A stretch of DNA of 55,556 nucleotides, taken from assembly GCA_902618695.1 (NCBI GenBank), contig CACNCB010000010.1, positions 1-55,556 on the forward strand. Direction: 5' to 3'. The position numbers and the translations under genes were made by a program. Numbering within the stretch: the first letter of the stretch is position 1; every line of letters starts with the position of its first letter. Below, one piece after another: positions 33,672-41,875 of the stretch. Under the pieces are notes generated by a model, which had not been told where the DNA came from, did not search any database, and saw nothing but the letters and a program-made list of their open reading frames with translations. The stretch is from an uncultured Pelagibacteraceae bacterium (GTDB lineage: Bacteria > Pseudomonadota > Alphaproteobacteria > Pelagibacterales > Pelagibacteraceae).

Positions 33672-35085
33672 CATTTTTTACTTCTAGGTATTCTTCAAGG
33701 CCCCAAACACCACCTTCTCTTCCATTTCCTGACTGCCTGTAACCACCAAATGGAGTTCCAGCATCTGCCCCATTTCCATTAATATAAACACATCCAGATC
33801 TTAATTTTTTAGCAACACGATGTGCTTTTTCCCTATCTTCTGTCTGTAAATAATTCCCCAAACCATAAGAAGTATCATTTACAATTTTGACTGCCTCATC
33901 CTCAGTTTCAAATGGAATTATAGATAATACAGGTCCAAAAATTTCTTCTTTAGCTATTCTCATGTCGTTTGTAACATTTGTAAAAATCGTTGGTTTTATA
34001 AAATAACCTTTATTTAATCCGTTAGGTAAATCTGGACCACCGGCCGCTAACGTTGCACCTTCGGAAATTCCGCTTTCAATTAAGTTGATGATCTTTTCAT
34101 ATTGAGTTTTAGATATTACAGGTCCTATGTGATCCCCTTTCTTTGAGGCTTGATCTACATTAATTTTATTTGCTTCATCAACTGCTTCCTCAACTGCTCT
34201 TTTGTAAATAGATTTTTCAACTAACATTCTTGTTGGTGCATCACAAGATTGACCAGAATTACTCATAACATTTCTTATGCCATCTCGAACAGCATTTTTG
34301 TAACTATCTGCGAAAACTATGTTTCCACCTTTGCCTCCGAGTTCTAAACAAACTCTTTTAATTGTTTCTGCTGCATTTTTTGAAATAAGTCTTCCAGCAC
34401 GAGTTGATCCTGTAAAAGAAACCATATCAATATCAGGATGACTTGATATTTGTGTTCCAACACCTGCGCCATTACCATTTACTAAATTAAATACGCCATC
34501 AGGAAATCCAACTTCATCAATCATTTCAGCAAACAACATCCCAGAGATAGGAGCTATTTCAGATGGTTTAAGTATCATCGTGCACCCAGTTGCAAATGCA
34601 GGTACGACCTTAAGAGCTATTTGGTTTATTGGCCAATTCCATGGAGTAATTAATCCACATACTCCAATTGGTTCATAACAAATATGATTGTTAGATTTTT
34701 GGTCGAAGTGTTCTTCAAAATTAAATTCTTTCAACCTTAAAATAAAATCTTCTAAATGTGCTTGCCCAGATCCAGTTTGAACATCTGTTGCCCAATCCAT
34801 TGGCGCTCCCATTTCTAGTGAAATAGCCTCTGCCATTTCACCAAATCTTTTTTTATAAACTACTAATAATTTTTCCAGCAAATCCAATCTTTCTTCTTTG
34901 CTAGTTTCCTTCCAATTTTCAAATGCAGCTTTTGCAGCTTTAACGGCATTATCAGTATCTTTTTTTGATCCTAACGAAATAATTGCAAAGGGATCTTCGT
35001 TACAAGGATTGATTACCTCAAAATCATTTTTTTCAACTGGGTCAACCCATTTTCCGTCTATGTAAAATTTTCTTTTATCTAACAT
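33655..35085 (-). CDS. Aldehyde dehydrogenase, subfamily shared with 48658 gene
   Basis: This 476-residue ALDH has the general base Glu248 (CLELGGKGGN) and nucleophile Cys281 (NSGQSCDAPTRM), plus TPWNWP and FTGSTRAG. It is clearly paralogous to the ALDH at 48658-50091, sharing the MLDK..FYI opening, GPVISKTQY, EIFGPVLS and the LEEYLEVK ending. Next to a BBOX-like oxygenase, a trimethylaminobutyraldehyde dehydrogenase role would fit chemically; this is inference. Its 3' end overlaps the convergent oxygenase gene by 17 bases. It follows a beta-hydroxyacid dehydrogenase gene on the same strand after 21 bases. Confidence 0.9.
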   Translation of the reverse strand: MLDKRKFYIDGKWVDPVEKNDFEVINPCNEDPFAIISLGSKKDTDNAVKAAKAAFENWKETSKEERLDLLEKLLVVYKKRFGEMAEAISLEMGAPMDWATDVQTGSGQAHLEDFILRLKEFNFEEHFDQKSNNHICYEPIGVCGLITPWNWPINQIALKVVPAFATGCTMILKPSEIAPISGMLFAEMIDEVGFPDGVFNLVNGNGAGVGTQISSHPDIDMVSFTGSTRAGRLISKNAAETIKRVCLELGGKGGNIVFADSYKNAVRDGIRNVMSNSGQSCDAPTRMLVEKSIYKRAVEEAVDEANKINVDQASKKGDHIGPVISKTQYEKIINLIESGISEGATLAAGGPDLPNGLNKGYFIKPTIFTNVTNDMRIAKEEIFGPVLSIIPFETEDEAVKIVNDTSYGLGNYLQTEDREKAHRVAKKLRSGCVYINGNGADAGTPFGGYRQSGNGREGGVWGLEEYLEVKNVTGWS

Positions 35086-35106
35086 TTAATAATTCTAACA
35101 TATTAA

Positions 35107-36048
35107 TTAAATTTCATATCCTTTTTCTTCTGGTTCATTATCCACAAGCTCATCAGGAAATCCATCGGCTCTAAAATCAATTTTATTTAAATCTTCCATC
35201 CTTTTTACAATCATTGATGACCATGCTCTTGAACCATATTTTTTTTGTCCATCTTTAAATATCTCAACTATCTTTGGAGAAATCTCTAATGGAGTATTTA
35301 ATTTCTTTGCTAGATTATCGAACAACCCAGTATCTTTTAGAACAAGATCCATTGTAAAATTAATATTATAAGAACCATTTAAAATAACCTGACTTTCTGT
35401 TTCATGAACAAACGAATTTCCAGATGAAACTGCTATACCTTTAAATGTTTTATTTAGGTCTAAATTTGATTTTTTCGCAACAGTCCATGCCTCACCTAAA
35501 GCTACCAAATGAACTGATGCTAAATAATTTGTTATGACTTTAAGAACTGATGCACTACCTAGTTCTCCAGTATGTAAAACTTTTCTACCCATTACAGTTA
35601 AGGCAGGTAATATTTTTTCAAAAGCTTTTCTGTCTCCACCTACAAATATAGCAATATTACCTGTGGCTGCTCTATGACATCCCCCACTAACAGGTCCATC
35701 TAGAGGGAGAGCTTTTTTTGATATTACTTTATTTCCAAGTCTTTTAACCTCATCCTCATCTGTTGTGCTCATTTCTAACCAAATTTTATTTTCAGATAAA
35801 CCATTTAAAATGCCATCTTCACTTTCCATAACTTCTGCAGAAACTTCTGGCGAAGGAAGTGAAGTAATAATTAGATCAGTTTTTTCTGCCAATTCTTTAG
35901 GAGACTTTGCAACTTTAGCACCTATCTTTTTAAATTCATTTGTTAAACTTTGATCTATTTCTCTAACAGTAACATCAAAATTATTTCTTATTAAGCTTCC
36001 AGCTAGTTTACCGCCTACATTTCCTAAACCAATAAAACCTATTTTCAT
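35107..36048 (-). CDS. Beta-hydroxyacid dehydrogenase (3-hydroxyisobutyrate type)
   Basis: This 313-residue NAD(P)-dependent dehydrogenase has the Rossmann motif GLGNVG at residues 7-12. DGPVSGGCHRAATGNIAIFVGG gives the family substrate loop, and the catalytic lysine is in SASVLKVITNYLAS. The family includes 3-hydroxyisobutyrate, tartronate-semialdehyde and 4-hydroxybutyrate-type reductases. It overlaps the upstream EamA gene by four bases (ATGA) and is followed by an ALDH gene, giving exporter, dehydrogenase and ALDH in one minus-strand unit. That order suggests sequential alcohol and aldehyde oxidations. Confidence 0.88.
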   Translation of the reverse strand: MKIGFIGLGNVGGKLAGSLIRNNFDVTVREIDQSLTNEFKKIGAKVAKSPKELAEKTDLIITSLPSPEVSAEVMESEDGILNGLSENKIWLEMSTTDEDEVKRLGNKVISKKALPLDGPVSGGCHRAATGNIAIFVGGDRKAFEKILPALTVMGRKVLHTGELGSASVLKVITNYLASVHLVALGEAWTVAKKSNLDLNKTFKGIAVSSGNSFVHETESQVILNGSYNINFTMDLVLKDTGLFDNLAKKLNTPLEISPKIVEIFKDGQKKYGSRAWSSMIVKRMEDLNKIDFRADGFPDELVDNEPEEKGYEI

Positions 36049-36917
36049 TTTATTTCCTCTTCTTTTTTATTTTTTGTAAATACAATCAAAATTACCCCTA
36101 CTATAATTATTGCACCACCTATAAATAGTTCTGGAGTTGGTTTTTCTCCTAAAAGAAAAATTGCAGCTAATAAACCTGTTGGTGGTATACCCATAGTAAC
36201 AATAGGAAGTACTTTATAAAGTGGGTTGTTTTTTAAAACATAATAGAAACAACCGTAAGTAATTGGTTGCATAATGAAGCCAATATAAATTGCAATGATC
36301 CAATGATCAATCTTGGCATTTGTTAAATAATTAATTGTATTTCCATCAATTATTGATGAAAGCATTATTAAAATTGGCCCAGAGAAAAATGCTAACCAAG
36401 CAACTAAAGCTAAAGGATTTATTTCTTTGCTTAAAGGTTTAACCATAACTTGTCCAAGAGCCCATACGGCAGAGCCTAAAATTGTAAGACCAATTCCAAT
36501 AAATTTTCCATCCAAGTTAGGAGATCCAGTTAAAATATAAACACCGACAAAGGCGATTGCTATACCAATCAAAGCTCTAATAGTTGGTTTTTCTTTAAGT
36601 ATGAAGTAAGCAAAAATAACTCCAAAAGGAACTTCTGTTTGGACTAAAAGAACAGCAGCAGATGCATCAATTAAATCTAAACCAGTATATGTAATACTAT
36701 ATTGCAAAGTGTTAGCCACTAATGATGCAGCAAATATTCTTTTTAAGTATCCTTTTGGTATTGGAAACCACCACATTAATAATGATGCAGCAAATGTAAA
36801 TCTTATGCCCATTAAAAGTATAGGTGGGAAAGATTCAAAAGCAGGTTTTGCAATTACAAAACCAAAGCCTAAAAATATAGGCACCAAGGAGGCTACAAAA
36901 GTATCTTTTATATTCAT
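36045..36917 (-). CDS. EamA-family (DMT) transporter
   Basis: This 290-residue protein has ten hydrophobic helices and two EamA repeats (FLGFGFVIAKPAFESFPPILLMGIRF and LGSAVWALGQVMVKPLSKEI). It ends in the charged tail KNKKEEEIK. This is the YdcZ/YdfC-like amino-acid-metabolite exporter type. It overlaps the beta-hydroxyacid dehydrogenase gene by four bases. It is the third DMT exporter in the window that is translationally coupled to an oxidoreductase gene. A 57-base divergent promoter gap separates it from the eutA-like gene. Confidence 0.87.
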   Translation of the reverse strand: MNIKDTFVASLVPIFLGFGFVIAKPAFESFPPILLMGIRFTFAASLLMWWFPIPKGYLKRIFAASLVANTLQYSITYTGLDLIDASAAVLLVQTEVPFGVIFAYFILKEKPTIRALIGIAIAFVGVYILTGSPNLDGKFIGIGLTILGSAVWALGQVMVKPLSKEINPLALVAWLAFFSGPILIMLSSIIDGNTINYLTNAKIDHWIIAIYIGFIMQPITYGCFYYVLKNNPLYKVLPIVTMGIPPTGLLAAIFLLGEKPTPELFIGGAIIIVGVILIVFTKNKKEEEIK

Positions 36918-36974
36918 GCCTATTTTAATATTAATGATTATTAAAGAACTTGTGATATATTCACTTTTTAAAAT

Positions 36975-37721
36975 ATGAATTCAACAAAAATAGATCCAAA
37001 GTTTATTGGCCAAGCCAATCCAAGAGTTGGCTTAATTGCGCTTGCAAGTGACTTTATGATTGAAAAAGATTTTATTAATGTGATTAAAAATAGGAAAATA
37101 GATTTTTTTGTTAATCGTATTGAATGCTACAACCCTCTCACGAAAGAAAATCTCATTAAAATGTCTAATAAAATCACTGAGGTTACAAAAGACATTCTGC
37201 CAGATCAAGATTTGGATTGTGTAGTTTATGGATGTACTTCGGGGACTATTGCAGCTGGTCATGGCTCAATAGAAAAAAAAGTCAAAGTCGCAAAGCCTAT
37301 GGCAGAAGTTTCAACTCCTAGCACTGCAGCTATTAAAGCGTTAAAGAAATTAAATATTAAGAAAGTTTCAATTTTTACACCATATAGCAAAAAATTAAAT
37401 GATGATGTTTTAGATTATTTTAAAAGCGAAGGTTTTGAAGTTACTTCAAATTCATATTTTGATATTCAAGATGATTATGACATTGGAAAAGTCGATCAAG
37501 ATTATTTGTATGAAGTATTATCAAAAATAGACTTGAATGGAGCAGATGCTTTATTTGTTTCATGCACTGCTTTACCAGTTCTAGAAATTATCGATAAATT
37601 AGAAAAAAAATTAAATACAATAGTTTTATCTAGTAATCAGGCTTTAATTTGGGATACCCTTGTAAAAATTAAAAAAAATAATTCAGTTGAAGGGTTTGGA
37701 AAATTATTCCAAGTAAATTGA
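36975..37721 (+). CDS. Asp/Glu racemase-superfamily protein (EutA / maleate-isomerase-like)
   Basis: This 248-residue protein has the two catalytic cysteines of the aspartate/glutamate racemase superfamily: Cys87 (VVYGCTSGT) and Cys197 (FVSCTALPV). The subfamily includes maleate isomerase, arylmalonate decarboxylase and the ectoine-utilisation protein EutA. The RVGLIALASDFMIEKDF opening fits EutA/arylmalonate decarboxylase members. Its stop overlaps by one base the start of a DoeA-like gene, and eutA-doeA(eutD) pairs are known from ectoine-degradation clusters. A role in ectoine or hydroxyectoine breakdown is therefore likely; the exact reaction of EutA is not established. Confidence 0.83.
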   Translation: MNSTKIDPKFIGQANPRVGLIALASDFMIEKDFINVIKNRKIDFFVNRIECYNPLTKENLIKMSNKITEVTKDILPDQDLDCVVYGCTSGTIAAGHGSIEKKVKVAKPMAEVSTPSTAAIKALKKLNIKKVSIFTPYSKKLNDDVLDYFKSEGFEVTSNSYFDIQDDYDIGKVDQDYLYEVLSKIDLNGADALFVSCTALPVLEIIDKLEKKLNTIVLSSNQALIWDTLVKIKKNNSVEGFGKLFQVN

Positions 37722-38890
37722 TGTCATTTAGTAAAGAAGAATACAAACAAAGATTAAAAAAAGTTCAAAAAATGATGCAAGAAAAAGGCATCGAACTTTT
37801 AATTTCACATGATACTAATAATATGAATTATTTAACAGGTTATGATGCCTGGTCCTTTTATTATGCTCAATGTGCTATTGTTCATATAGATGCAGATGAA
37901 CCTTTATGTTTTGTAAGAGCACAGGATGCTGGTGGCGCGTATATTACAACTTACTTAAAAAACGAAAGTGTTATTGTTTACGATGAAAATTACATTCATA
38001 AATGGCCAAAACATCCTTATAATTATTTAGTTGAAATAATTAAAGAGAGAAAGTGGGACAAGCTAAACATAGGTGTTGAAATGGATGCACATTATTTTAC
38101 TGCATTCTGTTATGAAAAAATAAAACAAGGATTACCTAATGCAAAAATCAAAGATAGTGATCGTTTAGTTAACTGGGTAAGATTGGTTAAATCAGATGAA
38201 GAGATTGGTTTTATGAAATCTGCAGCAAAAATCTCAGAAAAAGGGATGAAGACAGCTATGGAAGTTATTAATCCAGGAGTTAGACAGTGTGATGCAGTAG
38301 GGGAAATTCAAAAAACTTTATTTTATGGTACAGAAGAATTTGGTGGAGAATACTCAAGTATTGCAACATTACTTCCAACTGGAAAAGGTACATCAGCCTC
38401 ACATTTAACGGCGACCCAAGATAAGTTTGTTGAGGGAGAAGCAACAATAATTGAATTATCTGGAGTTTATAAAAGGTATCATGCTCCAATGGCAAGAACA
38501 GTTTTGTTAGGTAAACCTGATCAAAAAAAAATAGATACAATGAACAAAACAATAGAAGCATTGAATGCCGGAATTAGTGCAATTAAACCAGGAAATACAG
38601 CGGATGATGTTGCTCAGTCTTTTTGGAAAATTTTAGATAAATATGGAATAGAAAAAAAATCTAGAACAGGTTATTCGATTGGAATTGGTTATCCTCCTGA
38701 CTGGGGCGAGCATACACTAAATATTTATAAAGGAGACATGACGGTTCTTGAGCCTAATGTTTGTTTTCATATGATTGCAGTGATGCAGTTTGGAGATTGG
38801 GGGGTTGAAGCTTCAGAAGCAATTAGAGTTACAGAGAATGGATCAGAATTGTTTTGCAATTTTCCTAAAGAATTGATGATAAAAAATTAA
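37721..38890 (+). CDS. doeA: Ectoine hydrolase-like M24-family protein (DoeA/EutD)
   Basis: This 389-residue protein has the pita-bread fold of M24 peptidases and creatinase. LTGYDAWSFYYAQC in the N-terminal domain, SRTGYSIGIGYPPDWGEHT, and FGGEYSSIATLLPTGKGTSASHLT match ectoine hydrolases. The metal-binding Asp residues of M24 aminopeptidases are absent from IELSGVYKRYHAPMARTV, as expected of metal-independent members. DoeA opens the ectoine ring to N-acetyl-diaminobutyrate. The ATG at 37721 overlaps the preceding stop; a TTG one codon earlier is less likely. No doeB-type deacetylase is visible nearby, so the pathway must continue elsewhere. Confidence 0.82.
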   Translation: MSFSKEEYKQRLKKVQKMMQEKGIELLISHDTNNMNYLTGYDAWSFYYAQCAIVHIDADEPLCFVRAQDAGGAYITTYLKNESVIVYDENYIHKWPKHPYNYLVEIIKERKWDKLNIGVEMDAHYFTAFCYEKIKQGLPNAKIKDSDRLVNWVRLVKSDEEIGFMKSAAKISEKGMKTAMEVINPGVRQCDAVGEIQKTLFYGTEEFGGEYSSIATLLPTGKGTSASHLTATQDKFVEGEATIIELSGVYKRYHAPMARTVLLGKPDQKKIDTMNKTIEALNAGISAIKPGNTADDVAQSFWKILDKYGIEKKSRTGYSIGIGYPPDWGEHTLNIYKGDMTVLEPNVCFHMIAVMQFGDWGVEASEAIRVTENGSELFCNFPKELMIKN

Positions 38891-38896
38891 AATACT

Positions 38897-39427
38897 ATGA
38901 ACGGAATTGAGGTAATTGAAAACTTTTTAAAGGAGGAAGACTTTCAGCAACTTAAGAAGTTTTTTGTTTCACCAAGATCACAATGGCGATTTATAGATTT
39001 TGTTGTAAGTAAACAGCAGGATAATCAAAAAAAAGATGGTTATTTTGTTCATAGTTTCAAAGATTTAAATCCTTCTACTTTTCAGGAAAGATTTGAGGAA
39101 AGTCCCAACATGAATGTTTTGACAAAAATCATAGAGGAGATCAAAAAAAAATTAAATTTTAGGCAAATCTTAAGAATAAGATCATCTTTGTTTCCAAGGA
39201 GAGAATATCAGGAACCAGATGCTTTTCATGTAGATTACCAATTTGATCATAAGGTATGTATATTTTATATTAATACTAATAATGGTTATACGTTATTTAA
39301 AAGTGGAGAAAAAATCGATTCTGTAGCTAATCGACTGTTAATATTTGATGGTTTAAAAGAACATTCAACCGTTGTGCAGACTGATACACCAGCAAGATAC
39401 ATAATAAATTTTAATTTATTAATTTAA
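38897..39427 (+). CDS. Small prolyl-4-hydroxylase-like 2OG-Fe(II) oxygenase
   Basis: This 176-residue protein has a minimal double-stranded beta-helix. The iron ligands are His111 and Asp113 (FHVDYQFD) and His156 (KEHSTVV), and Arg167 (ARYIINFN) binds 2-oxoglutarate. The spacing matches P4H/Tpa1-like and phage-type hydroxylases. The substrate could be a protein residue or a small molecule. It starts six bases after the doeA-like gene, so it probably belongs to that transcript. Hydroxylation of ectoine or an intermediate is conceivable but unsupported, since true EctD belongs to another subfamily. Confidence 0.8.
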   Translation: MNGIEVIENFLKEEDFQQLKKFFVSPRSQWRFIDFVVSKQQDNQKKDGYFVHSFKDLNPSTFQERFEESPNMNVLTKIIEEIKKKLNFRQILRIRSSLFPRREYQEPDAFHVDYQFDHKVCIFYINTNNGYTLFKSGEKIDSVANRLLIFDGLKEHSTVVQTDTPARYIINFNLLI

Positions 39428-39473
39428 ACAATTTTTTTTTGACAAACCATAATACAAATGCTTAAGGTCTCAA

Positions 39474-40559
39474 ATGACAAAAAATAGTGAATTTGTAAAA
39501 TTCGATAAAGTTGACAAAAGTTACGATGGGAAAGTTTTAGTTGTTAAAGATCTTCAACTAGATATAGCTGAAGGTGAATTTATAACAATGCTTGGTCCAT
39601 CTGGTTCAGGTAAAACAACATGTTTAATGATGTTGGCTGGTTTTGAAACACCAACTCATGGTGAAATATTATTAGATGGAAATATAATTTCAAACATTCC
39701 TCCTCATAAAAGAGGTATTGGTATGGTTTTCCAAAACTATGCATTATTTCCACATATGACAGTTTATGAAAATTTGGCTTTCCCATTAAGAGTTAGAAAA
39801 GTTGAAAAAGATGAAATAGATAAAAAAGTTGATAAAGCATTATCAATGGTTTCATTAAGTGGTTTCGAAACTAGAATGCCAGCTCAACTTTCAGGTGGTC
39901 AACAACAAAGGGTAGCTGTTGCAAGAGCGTTAGTATTTGATCCTGCAGTTGTTTTAATGGATGAGCCATTAGGAGCTCTAGATAAAAATTTACGGGAGAG
40001 CATGCAATACGAAATTAAACATATTCACGAAAGTATTGGTGTGACCGTTGTTTATGTAACTCACGATCAAAGCGAGGCATTAACTATGTCAAATAGAATT
40101 GCGGTATTTAATGATGGAAAAGTTCAACAATTATCAGATCCTGCTGAACTTTATGAGAAACCAGTAAATTCTTTTGTAGCTGAGTTCATAGGTGAAAATA
40201 ATACTTTTAATGGAGAAGTAGTAGATATCGCTAATGATAAATGTAAAGTGAAATTAGCAAATTCAGAAATATTGGCTAATCCTATTTCAGTTAAGTCAAA
40301 AGGTGATAAAACAACTGTTTCATTAAGACCTGAAAGGGCATTGATAAATCCTAATAATAAAATGGATAATATGTTTACAGGAAAAATTGAAGAAGTAATT
40401 TATCACGGTGACCATACACGAGTTAGATTAAATCTTTTAGGTAGCTCAGAATTTATTCTTAAAGTTCCAAACAGCACATCCAATTTAGAATTAAAGGTAA
40501 ATGAAGATATAAACATTGGATGGAATAGTATTGATGCAAGAGCACTAGATCCAAAATAA
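39474..40559 (+). CDS. potA: Spermidine/putrescine ABC ATPase PotA
   Basis: This 361-residue ATPase has Walker A GPSGSGKTT at 41-49, LSGGQQQRVAVARAL and VVLMDEPLGALDKNL. The H-loop is in YVTHDQSEALTMS, and a C-terminal TOBE domain (FIGENNTFNGEVVDIANDKCKVKL onward) senses substrate or cofactors. This is the normal PotA length. It precedes potD, potB and potC in the same direction. The 129-base gap to potD contains inverted repeats and probably a separate promoter for the binding protein. Confidence 0.9.
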   Translation: MTKNSEFVKFDKVDKSYDGKVLVVKDLQLDIAEGEFITMLGPSGSGKTTCLMMLAGFETPTHGEILLDGNIISNIPPHKRGIGMVFQNYALFPHMTVYENLAFPLRVRKVEKDEIDKKVDKALSMVSLSGFETRMPAQLSGGQQQRVAVARALVFDPAVVLMDEPLGALDKNLRESMQYEIKHIHESIGVTVVYVTHDQSEALTMSNRIAVFNDGKVQQLSDPAELYEKPVNSFVAEFIGENNTFNGEVVDIANDKCKVKLANSEILANPISVKSKGDKTTVSLRPERALINPNNKMDNMFTGKIEEVIYHGDHTRVRLNLLGSSEFILKVPNSTSNLELKVNEDINIGWNSIDARALDPK

Positions 40560-40571
40560 TTTCAATTCACA

Positions 40572-40594
40572 ATATGTATATCTAATATACATAT
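40572..40594. promoter_or_regulatory. Palindrome upstream of the polyamine-binding-protein gene
   Basis: A 9-bp inverted repeat, ATATGTATA (40572-40580) and TATACATAT (40586-40594), has a five-base spacer. A second, wider dyad pairs ACAAAAT (40601-40607) with ATTTTGT (40630-40636) around two AGCT copies and a TTGACT -35-like hexamer at 40614-40619. Together they look like an operator/promoter region for potD, possibly also a 3' stem for the potA transcript. The regulator is unknown. Confidence 0.4.
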
Positions 40595-40688
40595 TAACAG
40601 ACAAAATCAGCTGTTGACTTAGCTATCTCATTTTGTTGTACTTTTACTTATATAAATTAATTTATATCAACGTTTAAACGGAGGAATA

Positions 40689-41807
40689 ATGAAAAAACTG
40701 AGTAAATTATTACTTACTCTTTCTTTTGCTTTTTCAATAACTTCATCAGCATTTGCAGTTACAGTTGCATCTTGGGGTGGAGCTTATACAGAATCTCAAA
40801 AGTTAGGGTATGGTGATCCAACTGCTAAAGCTCTTGGAATAGATATCAACTGGGTTGACTATTCTGGTGGTTTATCAGAGATCAAAGCACAAAAAGAAGC
40901 AGGTGCTATAACTTGGGATATTATAGACTTATTTGCATTCGATACTATTAACGGATGTGATGAAGGTTTATTTGTTAAATTTGATTTTGACAAAGACTTC
41001 CCAGCTGCACCCGATGGAACTCCTGCAAGTGAAGACTTCTTTACAGGAATGCCTAGTGAATGTGCTGTAGGTAACATTTTATATTCTTGGAACTATGCTT
41101 ACGATACAAGAGCATTTAGTGGTAAAGGTCCAAAAACTATTAAAGACTTTTTTAACACTAAAAGATTTCCTGGAAAAAGAGCAATCTACAACAGTGCTTT
41201 AACAAATTTAGAAATAGCTTTAGCTGCTGACGGTGTAAAAATGGGTAAAGGTGGAGAGTTAATTTATAGAAAACTTGAAGCTGATGGTGGTATCGATAGA
41301 GCTATGAATAAAATTAAGAAACTTTGTACAGATCCAAATGGTGGATGTGTGTTCTGGTCTGCAGGTGCTCAACCACCTGAATTATTAGTTGCTGGTGAAG
41401 TTGTTATGGCAACTGGTTGGAACGGAAGATTCTTTAATGCTGAAATAGGCGAAGGTGCACCAATTAAACAAGTATGGGATGGCCAAGGTCTTGACTACGA
41501 ATATTTTGCACTTGTTAAAGGTGGTCCAGATGAAGCAAATGCTAAAAAAGCTTTGGCTATGATGACTAACACTGAGATGTTAGCAGGTAGCGCCAAGTAC
41601 ATTGCATATGCTCCATGGAGAAAATCTTCTCTTGAAATCATCAAAGCTGGTGAGCCATGGTACAAAGATGGTAAAACAGAGATGATGCCTCAAATGCCAA
41701 CTGCTCCTGCAAATACTAAAAACTATTTCTTAGTAGACCCATTCTTCTGGGCTGATAACAATACTGAGATCAGTGAAAAGTGGGAAGCAATGAAAGCAGG
41801 TCTATAA
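40689..41807 (+). CDS. potD: Periplasmic polyamine-binding protein (PotD/PotF-like)
   Basis: This 372-residue type II periplasmic binding protein has a signal peptide ending at SSAFA (near residue 23). The mature protein starts with VTVASWGGAYTESQ, the extracellular solute-binding family 1 pattern. It has GGLSEIKAQKEAGAITWDII and WNGRFFNAE segments. A GGAGGA Shine-Dalgarno (40680-40685) lies close to the ATG. Cysteines near positions 73, 102, 197 and 204 may form periplasmic disulfides. It is separated from the permease genes by a very strong terminator. Polyamine uptake is the family default; other cationic or opine-like substrates are possible. Confidence 0.87.
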   Translation: MKKLSKLLLTLSFAFSITSSAFAVTVASWGGAYTESQKLGYGDPTAKALGIDINWVDYSGGLSEIKAQKEAGAITWDIIDLFAFDTINGCDEGLFVKFDFDKDFPAAPDGTPASEDFFTGMPSECAVGNILYSWNYAYDTRAFSGKGPKTIKDFFNTKRFPGKRAIYNSALTNLEIALAADGVKMGKGGELIYRKLEADGGIDRAMNKIKKLCTDPNGGCVFWSAGAQPPELLVAGEVVMATGWNGRFFNAEIGEGAPIKQVWDGQGLDYEYFALVKGGPDEANAKKALAMMTNTEMLAGSAKYIAYAPWRKSSLEIIKAGEPWYKDGKTEMMPQMPTAPANTKNYFLVDPFFWADNNTEISEKWEAMKAGL

Positions 41808-41843
41808 TTTCAGTTTTAAACACTGAATTTATATAATATATTT

Positions 41844-41875
41844 AGGGCGGTTATTCGTAACCGCCCTATTTTTTT
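41844..41875 (+). terminator. Strong terminator between potD and potB
   Basis: A perfect 10-bp GC-rich stem (41844-41853 AGGGCGGTTA with 41858-41867 TAACCGCCCT) is closed by a UUCG tetraloop and followed by ATT and a run of Ts. The T run reaches the potB ATG at 41876, leaving no Shine-Dalgarno. It should hold permease expression well below that of the binding protein. Confidence 0.93.

Noticed and set aside
37721..38890. Reading the M24-family gene as a methionine or proline aminopeptidase
   Set aside because: The metal-binding Asp pair is absent and the sequence pattern follows ectoine hydrolase.
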